A DNA stretch of 16,267 nucleotides from Betaproteobacteria bacterium (GTDB lineage Bacteria; Pseudomonadota; Gammaproteobacteria; Burkholderiales; Burkholderiaceae_C): positions 1 to 16,267 of the forward strand of contig JANXLW010000148.1 in NCBI GenBank assembly GCA_025354965.1, in the 5' to 3' direction. Numbering within the stretch: position 1 is the first letter of the stretch; each line of letters starts with the position of its first letter. The notes under the pieces are model-generated. The model did no database searches. It was not told the origin of the DNA and was given only the letters and a program-made list of their open reading frames with translations. The translations under genes and the position numbers were made by a program. This document shows, one piece after another, positions 1 through 7,558 of this stretch.

Positions 1-423
1 CATGCCGCGCACTTTGAGCAGATAGTCGGGCTTGCGCTGGAAGAGGCTGCTTTCAAGGTAGTAGGTCTGGTCGATGTGCTCTTGCGCGAGAATGGGAGAA
101 CCTGCTGCGACTCGTCCGATCAATGGCAAAGCCAACTGGGCCAAACTGGGTAGCTGGAAAGAGTATTGCTTGTTACGGGATTCATTGATGGAGCGCAACG
201 CGTCACTTTTAAGGCGGATACCGCGCGAGGTGCCGCTGACCAGTTCAATCACTCCTTTGCGCGCCAGTGCCTGCAGGTGTTCTTCGGCAGCGTTGGCCGA
301 CTTGAAGCCCAATTCAGTGGCGATCTCTGCCCGCGTCGGTGGTGCACCGGTGCGTGCAATGGCGCTCTGGATAAGATCCAGAATCTGTTGCTGGCGGGCT
401 GTGAGTTTGGGGCTTTCAAGCAT
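1..423 (-). CDS. lexA: LexA repressor, 5' part (cut by window edge)
   Basis: SOS-response transcriptional repressor that cleaves itself when RecA filaments form on damaged DNA. 141 codons are visible, starting at ATG (421-423, complement) behind a strong AAGGAG ribosome binding site. The N-terminus is the winged helix-turn-helix domain: TARQQQILDLI at about residues 8-18, and the recognition region TRAEIATELGFKSANAAEEH at about 30-49. The autocleavage bond is the Ala107-Gly108 pair in GRVAAGSP. The window stops after KVRGM (residue 141), exactly before the expected catalytic Ser of the GMS motif, so the protease half (catalytic Ser and Lys) lies outside. No frameshift or stop is seen, and the truncation is only the window boundary. 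The gene is divergent from asnS and its promoter carries LexA-box candidates. Identity is very secure. Confidence 0.97.
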   Translation of the reverse strand, partial: MLESPKLTARQQQILDLIQSAIARTGAPPTRAEIATELGFKSANAAEEHLQALARKGVIELVSGTSRGIRLKSDALRSINESRNKQYSFQLPSLAQLALPLIGRVAAGSPILAQEHIDQTYYLESSLFQRKPDYLLKVRGM

Positions 424-453
424 GGCGACTCCTTTGAAGTACGGTTGGTCTTA

Positions 454-505
454 CTGTCGGTCTATACACACTGTCTTGATATCCAGTAACTGTATTTTTA
501 ACCAG
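454..505 (-). promoter_or_regulatory. lexA promoter/operator with three tandem LexA-box candidates
   Basis: Three 16-base candidates of the CTGT-N8-ACAG type follow one another: 454-469 (CTGT-N8-ACAC), 471-486 (CTGT-N8-CCAG) and 490-505 (CTGT-N8-CCAG). The last is the best: AACTG and CAGTT flank it as a perfect inverted repeat (488-492 and 503-507), and its centre is A/T-rich. E. coli lexA also has a box ending in CCAG next to a canonical one, so this form is credible. A minus-strand promoter can be proposed: TTGCAA at 517-522, a 17-base spacer, and AAAAAT at 494-499, with the upstream box covering the -10. Negative autoregulation is the known behaviour of lexA. The promoter placement and the two weaker boxes are inference. 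Confidence 0.6.
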
Positions 506-560
506 TTTAAAAAAAATTGCAAGCGATAAAATTCGTAACCTTCACTTGACGGACATCCAG

Positions 561-1961
561 ATGATTTCGTTTTCCTGCCATGCCATCCTTTGCGGACGCG
601 CGCCTTCAGATAAGCAAGTCATCGTTCGCGGCTGGGTTCGCACCCGACGCGACTCCAAGGCGGGCCTGTCATTTGTCCATGTGTCCGATGGCTCATGCTT
701 CCACCCGGTACAGGTCGTCGTTCCCGCGGCACTGGCCAATTACGTCAGCGAAGTGCAGAAACTCACTGCGGGTTGTGCAGTCGAGGCGACCGGAACGATC
801 GTATCCTCACCTAACGCAGGCCAGGCTTTCGAAATGCACGCGACCGCACTCAGGGTTGTCGGCTGGGTCGACGATCCGGACACTTATCCGATCCAGCCCA
901 AGCCGCACACCATGGAGTTCCTGCGCGAGGTGGCGCACTTGCGCCCGCGCACCAACGTGATTGGCGCCAGCGCACGGGTGCGACACACGCTGGCCATGGC
1001 GATCCACCGGTTCTTCAGTGAAAACGAATTTCTTTGGGTCAACACGCCGATCATTACGGCCTCCGATGCCGAAGGGGCGGGCGAACTCTTTCGCGTGTCG
1101 ACACTGGATGCATTGAATCCACCACGCACGGCGGAGGGAAAGGTGGACTTTTCGCAGGACTTTTTCGGGCGCGAGGCATTCCTGACAGTGTCCGGACAAC
1201 TCAATGTTGAGTCCTATTGCATGGCCCTGTCCAAGGTCTACACCTTCGGCCCCACGTTCCGTGCGGAAAACTCCAACACCAGCCGACACCTTGCCGAGTT
1301 CTGGATGGTTGAACCTGAAATTGCTTTTGCGGACCTGTCAGCCAATGCCGATTTGGCACAGGCTCTTCTCAAGTACATCTTCAAGGCGGTGCTCGCCGAG
1401 CGTGCCGACGATATGGCTTTCTTCGAGGACCGGATCGAAAAGGGCGTGATCGCCAAGCTTCAGGGCATGGTCGAACGTGAGTTCGTGCGCATGGACTACA
1501 CCGAGGCCATCAGAGTCCTGGAAAGTTCCGGGCATCAGTTCGAATACCCGGTGAAATGGGGTATTGACCTGCAAAGCGAACATGAGCGCTATCTCGCCGA
1601 GAGGCACGTAGGTGGCCCCGTTGTGCTAATGAACTACCCGAAGGAGATCAAGGCGTTTTACATGCGCCTAAGTGACGACGGCAAAACGGTGGCAGCGATG
1701 GATGTGCTGGCACCTGGAATTGGAGAGATCGTTGGCGGTAGCCAGCGTGAGGAACGGCTCGACGTTCTTGACGCGCGTCTGGAGGCCGCCGGTCTTGACA
1801 AGAGTGCTTATGGTTGGTACCGGGACTTGCGTCGCTATGGTAGCGTTCCCCACGCCGGATTTGGACTTGGGTTCGAGCGTACGGTGGCGTATGTTACCGG
1901 TCTTTCCAATGTGCGCGATGTGATTCCGTTTCCACGTACGCCAGGCAGCGCCAGATACTGA
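561..1961 (+). CDS. asnS: Asparagine--tRNA ligase (AsnRS)
   Basis: Class II aminoacyl-tRNA synthetase that charges tRNA-Asn in the cytoplasm. The N-terminal OB-fold anticodon-binding domain contains VIVRGWVRTRRDSKAG (about residues 17-35). It is followed by the class IIb catalytic core: LREVAHLRPRTN, motif 2 with FRAENSNTSRHLAEFW (about 230-250), and motif 3 with GFGLGFERT (about 433-441). The ATG at 561 gives 466 residues, the same length as E. coli AsnRS and with the same N-terminal register. An in-frame TTG at 546 would add five residues but has no better ribosome site, so ATG is preferred. The ribosome site is weak in either case (GACGGA). The AsnRS-type motifs separate it from AspRS and LysRS. 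It is divergent from lexA and convergent with adk, with 44 bases between their ends. Confidence 0.97.
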   Translation: MISFSCHAILCGRAPSDKQVIVRGWVRTRRDSKAGLSFVHVSDGSCFHPVQVVVPAALANYVSEVQKLTAGCAVEATGTIVSSPNAGQAFEMHATALRVVGWVDDPDTYPIQPKPHTMEFLREVAHLRPRTNVIGASARVRHTLAMAIHRFFSENEFLWVNTPIITASDAEGAGELFRVSTLDALNPPRTAEGKVDFSQDFFGREAFLTVSGQLNVESYCMALSKVYTFGPTFRAENSNTSRHLAEFWMVEPEIAFADLSANADLAQALLKYIFKAVLAERADDMAFFEDRIEKGVIAKLQGMVEREFVRMDYTEAIRVLESSGHQFEYPVKWGIDLQSEHERYLAERHVGGPVVLMNYPKEIKAFYMRLSDDGKTVAAMDVLAPGIGEIVGGSQREERLDVLDARLEAAGLDKSAYGWYRDLRRYGSVPHAGFGLGFERTVAYVTGLSNVRDVIPFPRTPGSARY

Positions 1962-1985
1962 ACTGCTTCTTGCTTGTTCTGGATG

Positions 1986-2000
1986 CGGTGGCGATCACCG
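1986..2000. terminator. Weak hairpin between convergent asnS and adk
   Basis: A 5-base stem (CGGTG / CACCG) with a GCGAT loop sits in the 44-base gap between two converging genes. No T-run follows on either strand, so it is not a classical intrinsic terminator. Position is the only real argument for a role in ending transcription. Confidence 0.2.
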
Positions 2001-2005
2001 AATGA

Positions 2006-2662
2006 TCAATTGGCCAGCGCTTCAAACGCGCTGGCCGTGATTTCTTCTACGCTACCGGTGCCGCTGATGACGCGACACTTCGGCGCATTGGCTGGGTCGG
2101 CTTTGGCCCAGTTGGCATAGTATTCCACCAGCGGTCGCGTCTGCGCGTTGTAAACGTCGAGGCGCTTTTTGACGGTTTCTTGTTTGTCATCATCGCGCTG
2201 TATCAGGGCTTCACCCGTCATGTCGTCCAACCCCGCGACCTTCGGTGGGTTGAACTTGACGTGGTAGGTGCGACCCGATGCGGCATGTGACCGGCGCCCG
2301 CTCATGCGCTCGATGATGGCATCAAACGGAACGTCAATTTCCAGCACAAAATCGAGCTTGACGCCCGCGACTTTCATGGCTTCTGCCTGCGGAATGGTGC
2401 GTGGAAATCCGTCAAACAGAAAACCGGCCGCGCAATCGGGTTGGGCAATGCGTTCCTTCACCAGGTTGATGATCAAGTTGTCGCTGACTAGGCCGCCCGA
2501 ACTCATTATTTTCTTGGCTTCGATGCCCAGTGCGGTGCCGGCTTTGACGGCGGCGCGCAGCATGTCGCCCGTGGAGATTTGTGGAATGCTGTATTTCTGG
2601 CAGATGAAGGTGGCTTGCGTTCCTTTGCCAGCGCCCGGTGCGCCCAACAGAATGAGTCTCAT
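2006..2662 (-). CDS. adk: Adenylate kinase
   Basis: Cytoplasmic enzyme interconverting ATP + AMP and 2 ADP. The protein has 218 residues (long-LID bacterial form). The P-loop GAPGAGKGT is at residues 7-15, the AMP-binding STGDMLR at 30-36, and FDGFPRT at 83-89, including Asp84 and Arg88 at the E. coli positions. The LID (about 122-159) contains SGRTYHVKFNPPK and lacks the four zinc-binding Cys, as in other Gram-negative enzymes. ATG at 2660-2662 is preceded by AAGGA at good spacing. It is the last gene of the minus-strand cluster, 123 bases after kdsB. That gap is large enough for its own promoter, though I see no convincing one. Identity is secure. Confidence 0.97.
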   Translation of the reverse strand: MRLILLGAPGAGKGTQATFICQKYSIPQISTGDMLRAAVKAGTALGIEAKKIMSSGGLVSDNLIINLVKERIAQPDCAAGFLFDGFPRTIPQAEAMKVAGVKLDFVLEIDVPFDAIIERMSGRRSHAASGRTYHVKFNPPKVAGLDDMTGEALIQRDDDKQETVKKRLDVYNAQTRPLVEYYANWAKADPANAPKCRVISGTGSVEEITASAFEALAN

Positions 2663-2785
2663 GGTTGTCCTTGCAATCGATAAAAATTAGCTCGCATGTC
2701 CCTGCTTACTCTATGGTTAATGCAGCGTTTTGTTTCTGCAAGAATAGCATGCCGTAGCCGCTGGCTGGTTTACGCCCCCGGCAAC

Positions 2786-3541
2786 TCAAGAGCCGAACAG
2801 CCGACGCACCCGCTCCAGGTCCTCGGGTGTATCGACTCCGGGACCGGGTGCCTTGGCGGCTATGTGAACGGCAATCCTGTGTCCATGCCACATGGCCCGC
2901 AATTGTTCCAATGCTTCCGTCACCTCCAGGGGTGCCCGAGCCAGCTTGGGGAACTGCCGCAAAAAGCTGACCCGGTAGCCGTAGATTCCAATGTGCCGTA
3001 ACGGTGCCGGAGTGGGCAGACAGTCGGGCCCGTCGCGCCAATGCGGAATGGGTGAGCGACTGAAGTACATGGCTGTTCCTCTGGCATCCAGCACGACTTT
3101 GACGACGTTGGGATTGGTGAAATCCGCCAGCGTTTCAATGGCATGGGCCGCCGTGCTCATGCTGGCGTCGGGTTGACCGATGAGCAGTTGCGCTACTGCG
3201 CCGACCAAAGACGGATCAATCAGCGGTTCGTCGCCCTGGACATTCACAACGATCTCATCACCACCGAGACCCAGCAATTGGCATGCCTCGGCCAGACGAT
3301 CACTGCCTGACGGGTGGTCAGCGCGGGTCAGCACGGCCTCAATGTGGTGAATTCGACAGGCGGCGATGATCTCCGGGCCGTCAGCAGCCACTACGACCCT
3401 GACTGTGCCCGATGGGTTCGCCAGGGGTGTGACTCTCCGGGCAACCCGCACCACCATGGGTACGCCGCCAATATCTGCCAGTGGCTTGCCGGGCAGACGG
3501 GTCGAGGCCAGCCGCGCCGGAATCAGAACCGTGAAATTCAA
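2786..3541 (-). CDS. kdsB: 3-deoxy-manno-octulosonate cytidylyltransferase (CMP-Kdo synthetase), TTG start
   Basis: Activates Kdo with CTP to CMP-Kdo, the donor for the lipopolysaccharide inner core. The protein has 251 residues when started at TTG (3539-3541, complement). The N-terminal nucleotide-binding signature PARLASTRLPGKPL is at residues 8-21, NVQGDEP at about 100-106, HIGIYGYR in the middle and VDTPEDLERV near the C-terminus. The open frame extends 50 residues further upstream, but that stretch only reads through the neighbouring Trm112-like gene in another frame and is unlike KdsB. The TTG start has GAGGA nine bases upstream and matches the family start (short N-terminus before the PAR motif). 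TTG shares three bases with the TGA stop of the upstream gene (TTGA), which suggests coupled translation. Confidence 0.95.
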   Translation of the reverse strand: MNFTVLIPARLASTRLPGKPLADIGGVPMVVRVARRVTPLANPSGTVRVVVAADGPEIIAACRIHHIEAVLTRADHPSGSDRLAEACQLLGLGGDEIVVNVQGDEPLIDPSLVGAVAQLLIGQPDASMSTAAHAIETLADFTNPNVVKVVLDARGTAMYFSRSPIPHWRDGPDCLPTPAPLRHIGIYGYRVSFLRQFPKLARAPLEVTEALEQLRAMWHGHRIAVHIAAKAPGPGVDTPEDLERVRRLFGS

Positions 3542-3720
3542 AGCCCGAGTTCCTCGTCTGTCAGAGTACGAGCTTCGCTCTCCAGCAGGATGGGAATGCC
3601 GTCCCGTACCGGATAAGCCAGACGCGCACTGCGGGACGTCAATTCCCGCTTCTCGCGGTTGTATTCCAGAGGCCCTTTGGTGACCGGGCAAACCAGCAGT
3701 TCAAGAAGTCTTGTGTCCAT
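3538..3720 (-). CDS. Trm112-like small protein (UPF0434/YcaR family)
   Basis: A 60-residue protein of the UPF0434/Trm112-like family, usually found between lpxK and kdsB in proteobacteria. Visible features are LLVCPVTKGPLEYN near the start, YPVRDGIPILLESEAR in the second half, and an acidic C-terminus. The first CP motif is kept, but only one Cys is present, so a zinc-knuckle of the eukaryotic Trm112 type is unlikely to be complete. Its function in bacteria is not established; in Trm112 the fold activates methyltransferases. ATG is at 3718-3720 (complement), with no clear ribosome site. It overlaps the end of lpxK by 20 bases, and its stop overlaps the kdsB start, so it is translated as part of that chain. 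Confidence 0.9.
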   Translation of the reverse strand: MDTRLLELLVCPVTKGPLEYNREKRELTSRSARLAYPVRDGIPILLESEARTLTDEELGL

Positions 3721-4759
3721 GGGCAGATGATAGCGTGGCGTTCAATTGCGACGCCAGCAAACCTGACAGCAGCGTATCGAGTTGTGCCATGAAGGCCGGA
3801 TCAGGCACGAATATGAGCGGTACTGCCAATGCGTTGACCCGTCGTTGCCATAGCTTGACGGCATCTTTTTCAGTGCAAATGATGGTGTAGCCTGCGTATC
3901 CGTCACTTGACCAATCAGTAAAATCGTAGTGATCAGGTAAGGCGATAGTGCGGGTCAGTCGCAAGCCCTGAGCGCGCAACATGGCAAAAAAATCTTCTGG
4001 TTTGGCGATGGCGGCGACTGCCAGCAGCGGCTTTTCGTGCGAATGTGTCAGATCCTCCAACGCGATCTCGCTGCCATCTCCTCGTCGCGCCAGCGCAGCC
4101 AGCGACCTTTGAGCGGTGAAGCCTGTAAACGCCGGGTTGGCGCCGGTGTGAAGCACCAGATCAACGGCGCGCGGCCAGGGTTCGCGCAACAGCCCGGCAG
4201 GCAGCAAATAGCCATTGCCAACCCCGCGATCGTCAAAAACACAAATCTCCAGGTTGCGGTGCAGCCCCAGGTGTTGCAGACCATCGTCGCAGACAATGAC
4301 CTGCGTGTCCGGATAGCGCAACAACAAGCGACAAGCTGCTTCAAATCTACGGGGTGCCACGAAAACGTTGGCTGATGTTATGCGCTGAATCAGTGCCGGT
4401 TCATCGCCGACGTCCGAAATGGTGCTGGTTGGCAGTACTTCACGACAATCCCTTGCCCGCCGACCGTAGCCGCGTGAGACCACGCCGACACGCAGACCGC
4501 GGGACTGCAGATGCCGAACCAGTGCCATCACGACGGGTGTTTTGCCGGATCCCCCAGCGACAACATTGCCCACAACAATGACTGGCACAGGCACGCGCTG
4601 AATCTTGAAAAAACCGCTTTGATACAAGTAGCGTCTGAACTTGGCCAGTGCGCCATACAGAAGCGCTACCGGCAACAAAAGCCAGGCCAGTGGACCGCGA
4701 TGCGACCAGCTACGACTCAGTGCGGACTGCAACGACAAATGCCGCGTCGCCCAAGACAT
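3701..4759 (-). CDS. lpxK: Tetraacyldisaccharide 4'-kinase (lipid A synthesis)
   Basis: Inner-membrane kinase that phosphorylates the 4' position of the lipid A disaccharide precursor, the sixth step of the Raetz pathway. With ATG at 4757-4759 (complement) the protein has 352 residues. An N-terminal hydrophobic segment (LAWLLLPVALLYGALAK, about 24-40) anchors it. The Walker A motif AGGSGKTP follows at about 68-75, and CDDGLQHLGLHRN carries the conserved DDGLQ acidic motif. TEKDAVKLW near the C-terminus is typical of LpxK. An upstream in-frame TTG at 4799-4801 would add 14 residues inside exbD; ATG, four bases after the exbD stop, is more likely. It is embedded between exbD and the Trm112-like gene in one operon. 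Confidence 0.95.
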   Translation of the reverse strand: MSWATRHLSLQSALSRSWSHRGPLAWLLLPVALLYGALAKFRRYLYQSGFFKIQRVPVPVIVVGNVVAGGSGKTPVVMALVRHLQSRGLRVGVVSRGYGRRARDCREVLPTSTISDVGDEPALIQRITSANVFVAPRRFEAACRLLLRYPDTQVIVCDDGLQHLGLHRNLEICVFDDRGVGNGYLLPAGLLREPWPRAVDLVLHTGANPAFTGFTAQRSLAALARRGDGSEIALEDLTHSHEKPLLAVAAIAKPEDFFAMLRAQGLRLTRTIALPDHYDFTDWSSDGYAGYTIICTEKDAVKLWQRRVNALAVPLIFVPDPAFMAQLDTLLSGLLASQLNATLSSAHGHKTS

Positions 4760-4763
4760 CGAT

Positions 4764-5192
4764 TTACCGTGTCCCGGCCTGGGTCGAGGATTGCGCGGCA
4801 AAAGTAATTTGTGTGAGACCTGAACGTCGCGCCGCTTCCATCACCGTGACCACGTCTTGGTGTTTGGCATTGGCATCAGCACTGATGATCACCACCGACT
4901 CCTTGCCCGCCTTGGCGCTGGCAAGCAGGGCCGCCGCCAAGTCGTCAACGCTACGACTGGCTACCTGAACCTGGTTGACCGCATAAACACCGTCGCTGGT
5001 CACGGTAACCAAAACCTCCTTCGGACGGTCGCGTTGAGTTTCGGCATCGGCAACAGGCAACGTGAGCTGAAGTTCGGTAAATTTGCTGTAGGTGGTGGAC
5101 AACATCAAGAAAATCAGCACGACAAGCAAAACATCTATGAACGGAATCAAATTGATTTCAGGTTCTTCGCGTACCCGGTGTCGGAAATTCAT
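4764..5192 (-). CDS. exbD: ExbD/TolR-family biopolymer transport protein
   Basis: Small inner-membrane partner of ExbB in a proton-driven motor that energises outer-membrane transport. The protein has 142 residues. A short cytoplasmic N-terminus (EEPEINLIPFID) leads to a single membrane helix at about residues 15-33, carrying the essential Asp20 in PFIDVLLVVLIF. The rest is a periplasmic ExbD/TolR fold (about 45-140). It begins 13 bases after the exbB stop. No tonB or tolA lies in the window, so the system it serves cannot be read from here. Its place upstream of lpxK suggests a link to envelope biogenesis, which is inference from context. The ribosome site is weak. Confidence 0.93.
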   Translation of the reverse strand: MNFRHRVREEPEINLIPFIDVLLVVLIFLMLSTTYSKFTELQLTLPVADAETQRDRPKEVLVTVTSDGVYAVNQVQVASRSVDDLAAALLASAKAGKESVVIISADANAKHQDVVTVMEAARRSGLTQITFAAQSSTQAGTR

Positions 5193-5205
5193 GATTTATC
5201 GCTTT

Positions 5206-5835
5206 TCACTTGCGCAGCGTAATGAGATGGTGCGACAGCCGTTCAGACGCGAGTTCCAGTGTTAGCAGGTAGTTGTCGACACGAGCTCGAAAATAGCGCC
5301 AGAAAATCAATGACGGGATCGCCACAATCAGACCGAAAGCGGTGTTGTACAGCGCAACAGAAATACCATGCGCCAATTGCGCTGGGTTGCCACCAGTGGC
5401 GCCACCTGCCGCACTTTGTGAACCAAATATCTCAATCATGCCCACCACGGTGCCGAACAAGCCCATCAGTGGTGCGGCTGATGCGATCGTGGCCAGCGCA
5501 CTCAAGTAGCGCTCCAGCCGCTGTGCAACCGTGCGACCCGCTCCTTCCATGGAAGAACGAAGTTCGTCTTCGCTGCAACGCGGGTTGTTATTGAGGGCTC
5601 GAAAGCCGCTTGCAAGCACTTCTCCCAGTGCTGAGTTTCGCTCCAGCTGAGCTACTACTTCTGGTGTGGGTACCAAGGCACGCGAGATGATAAAAACCTC
5701 TTCCAGCAATTTCGGCGGTGCAATTTTGGCCGTCTGGAGGCTGATGAAGCGCTCAATGACGAGGGCCAATGCCAGGATGGAGCAGGCTACCAGTGGCCAA
5801 ATCGGCCAGCCTGCGGCTTGTATGATTGAAAACAA
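5206..5835 (-). CDS. exbB: ExbB/TolQ-family proton channel (MotA/TolQ/ExbB), TTG start
   Basis: Polytopic inner-membrane subunit forming the proton channel with ExbD. The protein has 209 residues with TTG at 5833-5835 (complement). It begins FSIIQAAGWPIWPLVACS, and GGAGA lies seven bases upstream. A longer in-frame version from a TTG at 5866-5868 adds 11 polar residues and lacks a ribosome site, so the shorter form is chosen. Three membrane helices are visible: about 10-31, a central one with ASAAPLMGLFGTVVGMIEIF (the conserved TolQ/ExbB core), and one with ALYNTAFGLIVAIPSLIFW. It is the first gene of the exbB-exbD-lpxK-Trm112-kdsB-adk cluster. Confidence 0.93.
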   Translation of the reverse strand: MFSIIQAAGWPIWPLVACSILALALVIERFISLQTAKIAPPKLLEEVFIISRALVPTPEVVAQLERNSALGEVLASGFRALNNNPRCSEDELRSSMEGAGRTVAQRLERYLSALATIASAAPLMGLFGTVVGMIEIFGSQSAAGGATGGNPAQLAHGISVALYNTAFGLIVAIPSLIFWRYFRARVDNYLLTLELASERLSHHLITLRK

Positions 5836-5892
5836 ATGGAATCTCCGCGCAGATGAACTATCACGCAATTATGGACTACGCGACGCTGTTTA

Positions 5893-5922
5893 ATTTTATG
5901 CGCAAGCATGGCGGGTTGTCGG
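5893..5922 (-). promoter_or_regulatory. Candidate sigma70 promoter of the exbB-adk cluster
   Basis: On the minus strand CCGACA (5917-5922) and TAAAAT (5893-5898) are 18 bases apart, placing a transcript start about 50 bases before the exbB TTG. The -10 is good and the -35 matches only four of six positions. The position at the head of the operon supports it; otherwise this is inference. Confidence 0.35.
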
Positions 5923-5937
5923 TTCACACACAAAATG

Positions 5938-5946
5938 TGTGGATAA
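5938..5946 (-). promoter_or_regulatory. DnaA-box match (TTATCCACA on minus strand)
   Basis: TGTGGATAA on the plus strand is a perfect match to the strong DnaA box TTATCCACA. It overlaps the right arm of the CACACA/TGTGTG inverted repeat. I saw no cluster of further boxes around it and no A/T-rich unwinding element, so an origin is not supported. It could be a single regulatory DnaA site or chance. Confidence 0.4.
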
Positions 5947-6155
5947 CTTTGTGAGGAAGTAGGTTGAAAAGTGTCGGCAAGCCACAGTGGGCCTGTCTTG
6001 TGACAGATCGATGACAAATCAGGCAGGGAAATAAGCATTGAAATCAATGACTTGCACCGCGCAATGGAGCGATTCCGGGCCCGCTGATTGACAGCCCATG
6101 AAATGAATTTATTTGTGAGTAATTTGCACATTTGAGCCTGTGGAATCTGCCTTAT

Positions 6156-7508
6156 ATGTCTATGCCTTCTCTCGATTTAACCCCTACGGCGTCACAAGTC
6201 TGGCAGGTCGGCGCCTTGTGTCGAGCGATCGCCGTGGCGTTGGAAGCCAGGTTTAATCCGGTAGTCGTGCGTGGAGAGATTTCGGGATTTTCTCGTGTGT
6301 CCAGCGGACATTGCTACTTTTCTCTCAAAGATGAAAGTGGGCAACTTCGCTGCGCCCTGTTTCGCCGAGCAGCAAATTTGCTGGACTTTGCCCCGAGAGA
6401 CGGTGAACTGGTTGAGGTGCGCGGTCATCTGGGGGTGTATGAAGCGCGTGGCGAACTGCAATTAATTGCCGAAAGCATGCGGCCGCTTGGGCAGGGTGCC
6501 CTGTTTGAGCAGTTCCTCAAGCTTAAGGCCAAGCTCGACGAGGAAGGTTTGTTCAATTCTGCAGACAAGCAAGTGCTACCCATGATACCGCGTGGGATAG
6601 GCGTCGTGACTTCCCTTGGCGCTGCTGCTTTGCACGATGTCATCACAACTTTGCAGCGACGGGTTCCCCACATTCCGGTACTGGTGATGCCAGCCGCCGT
6701 GCAAGGAGCCAATGCGCCGCAGGAGTTGATCAATGCGCTTTCAAATTTATATCTGCTTGCGCAAACGGCCAAAGAGCAAGCGCGCGATGTTGTTCAAAAG
6801 CACAAAAAAAAATCAGGACGCACGGGGCCAGTGATCGACGTCATTTTGCTGGTACGAGGTGGCGGCTCGATGGAAGACTTGTGGGCGTTCAATGATGAGC
6901 AACTGGCTCGCATGATGGCGCAGAGTCCAGTACCCATAGTCAGTGGCGTGGGGCATGAGACCGACTTCACCATTGCTGATTTTGTCGCGGATTTGCGGGC
7001 GCCGACGCCGACCGCAGCGGCGGAGTTGGTGGCGCAACCGCGCGAGGTTTGGCAAAAGTCAATCAACGGCCTGGGCGGTCGCCTGCAGCAGGCAGCCTTT
7101 AGACAAATTGACCAGCAAAGTCAGAACCTTGATCTTGTAAGTTCACGGTTAGGGCGACCGTCACTGTTGGTCAATCAGGCACGTTTGGGGTTGACCTCCG
7201 GAGCACAACGACTTCAGCTTGTTTCAACCCAAATACTGAAGCAAAAACAATACGTCCTAGAACGACTGCGGGTCGATTTGCAAGGTGCGTTGCGACATGG
7301 TCAAAGGACTAAGGCTGACTTGCTGCAGCAGGCCGGATTGCGGCTGGGACTGTTGGACCCCACGCTGGTGCTGCGGCGTGGTTACGCCTGGTTGACCAGT
7401 GCTGACGGTCAAGCCGTCAACAGCGTTCGGCAAACCCGTGCCGGACAACGGGTGCGTGCCACCCTTGCCGACGGCGCGGTTGATTTGACCGTGTCCGGTT
7501 CAAGGTAA
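6156..7508 (+). CDS. xseA: Exodeoxyribonuclease VII large subunit
   Basis: Catalytic subunit of exonuclease VII, which degrades single-stranded DNA from both ends together with several XseB small subunits. With ATG at 6156 the protein has 450 residues. The N-terminal OB fold (about 10-100) contains VVVRGEISGFSRVSSGHCYF and RCALFRR. The nuclease domain follows with GVVTSLGAAALHDVITTLQRR (about 149-169), VRGGGSMEDLWAFND (about 233-247) and SGVGHETDFTIAD (about 263-275), all family hallmarks. Then comes a long helical region and a C-terminal segment with LRRGYAWLTSADG. Start choice is uncertain: TTG 6132, ATG 6156 and ATG 6162 are all in frame and none has a strong ribosome site. No xseB lies nearby, which is usual in many genomes. 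Confidence 0.95.
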   Translation: MSMPSLDLTPTASQVWQVGALCRAIAVALEARFNPVVVRGEISGFSRVSSGHCYFSLKDESGQLRCALFRRAANLLDFAPRDGELVEVRGHLGVYEARGELQLIAESMRPLGQGALFEQFLKLKAKLDEEGLFNSADKQVLPMIPRGIGVVTSLGAAALHDVITTLQRRVPHIPVLVMPAAVQGANAPQELINALSNLYLLAQTAKEQARDVVQKHKKKSGRTGPVIDVILLVRGGGSMEDLWAFNDEQLARMMAQSPVPIVSGVGHETDFTIADFVADLRAPTPTAAAELVAQPREVWQKSINGLGGRLQQAAFRQIDQQSQNLDLVSSRLGRPSLLVNQARLGLTSGAQRLQLVSTQILKQKQYVLERLRVDLQGALRHGQRTKADLLQQAGLRLGLLDPTLVLRRGYAWLTSADGQAVNSVRQTRAGQRVRATLADGAVDLTVSGSR

Positions 7509-7558
7509 CTAAAGTTTCTACAATCGCCACTTAAGTTCACCAAACCATCGAGGACATC

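Larger units (their letters stand above)
5836..6155. other. 320-base divergent intergenic region (exbB / xseA)
   Basis: I see no credible coding here. The open frames that cross it have no family resemblance and run antisense to real gene starts. It holds a DnaA-box match at 5938-5946, a 6-base inverted repeat CACACA/TGTGTG (5927-5941), a CTGTC/GACAG inverted repeat (5993-6006), GCCTG and CAGGC arms flanking it (5991-5995 and 6020-6024), and a possible exbB promoter. Length and content fit a two-way promoter region. Confidence 0.6.

Noticed and set aside
74..529. Plus-strand open frame across lexA and its promoter
   Set aside because: It is antisense to an unmistakable lexA and runs through the LexA operator. 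The translation has no recognisable features.
4757..4801. N-terminal extension of lpxK from TTG 4801
   Set aside because: It would overlap exbD by 38 bases and adds residues unlike LpxK. The ATG at 4759 gives the family-like N-terminus.
5787..6131. Minus-strand open frame covering the exbB/xseA intergenic region
   Set aside because: It runs into the exbB start in another frame, lacks a ribosome site and resembles no known protein.
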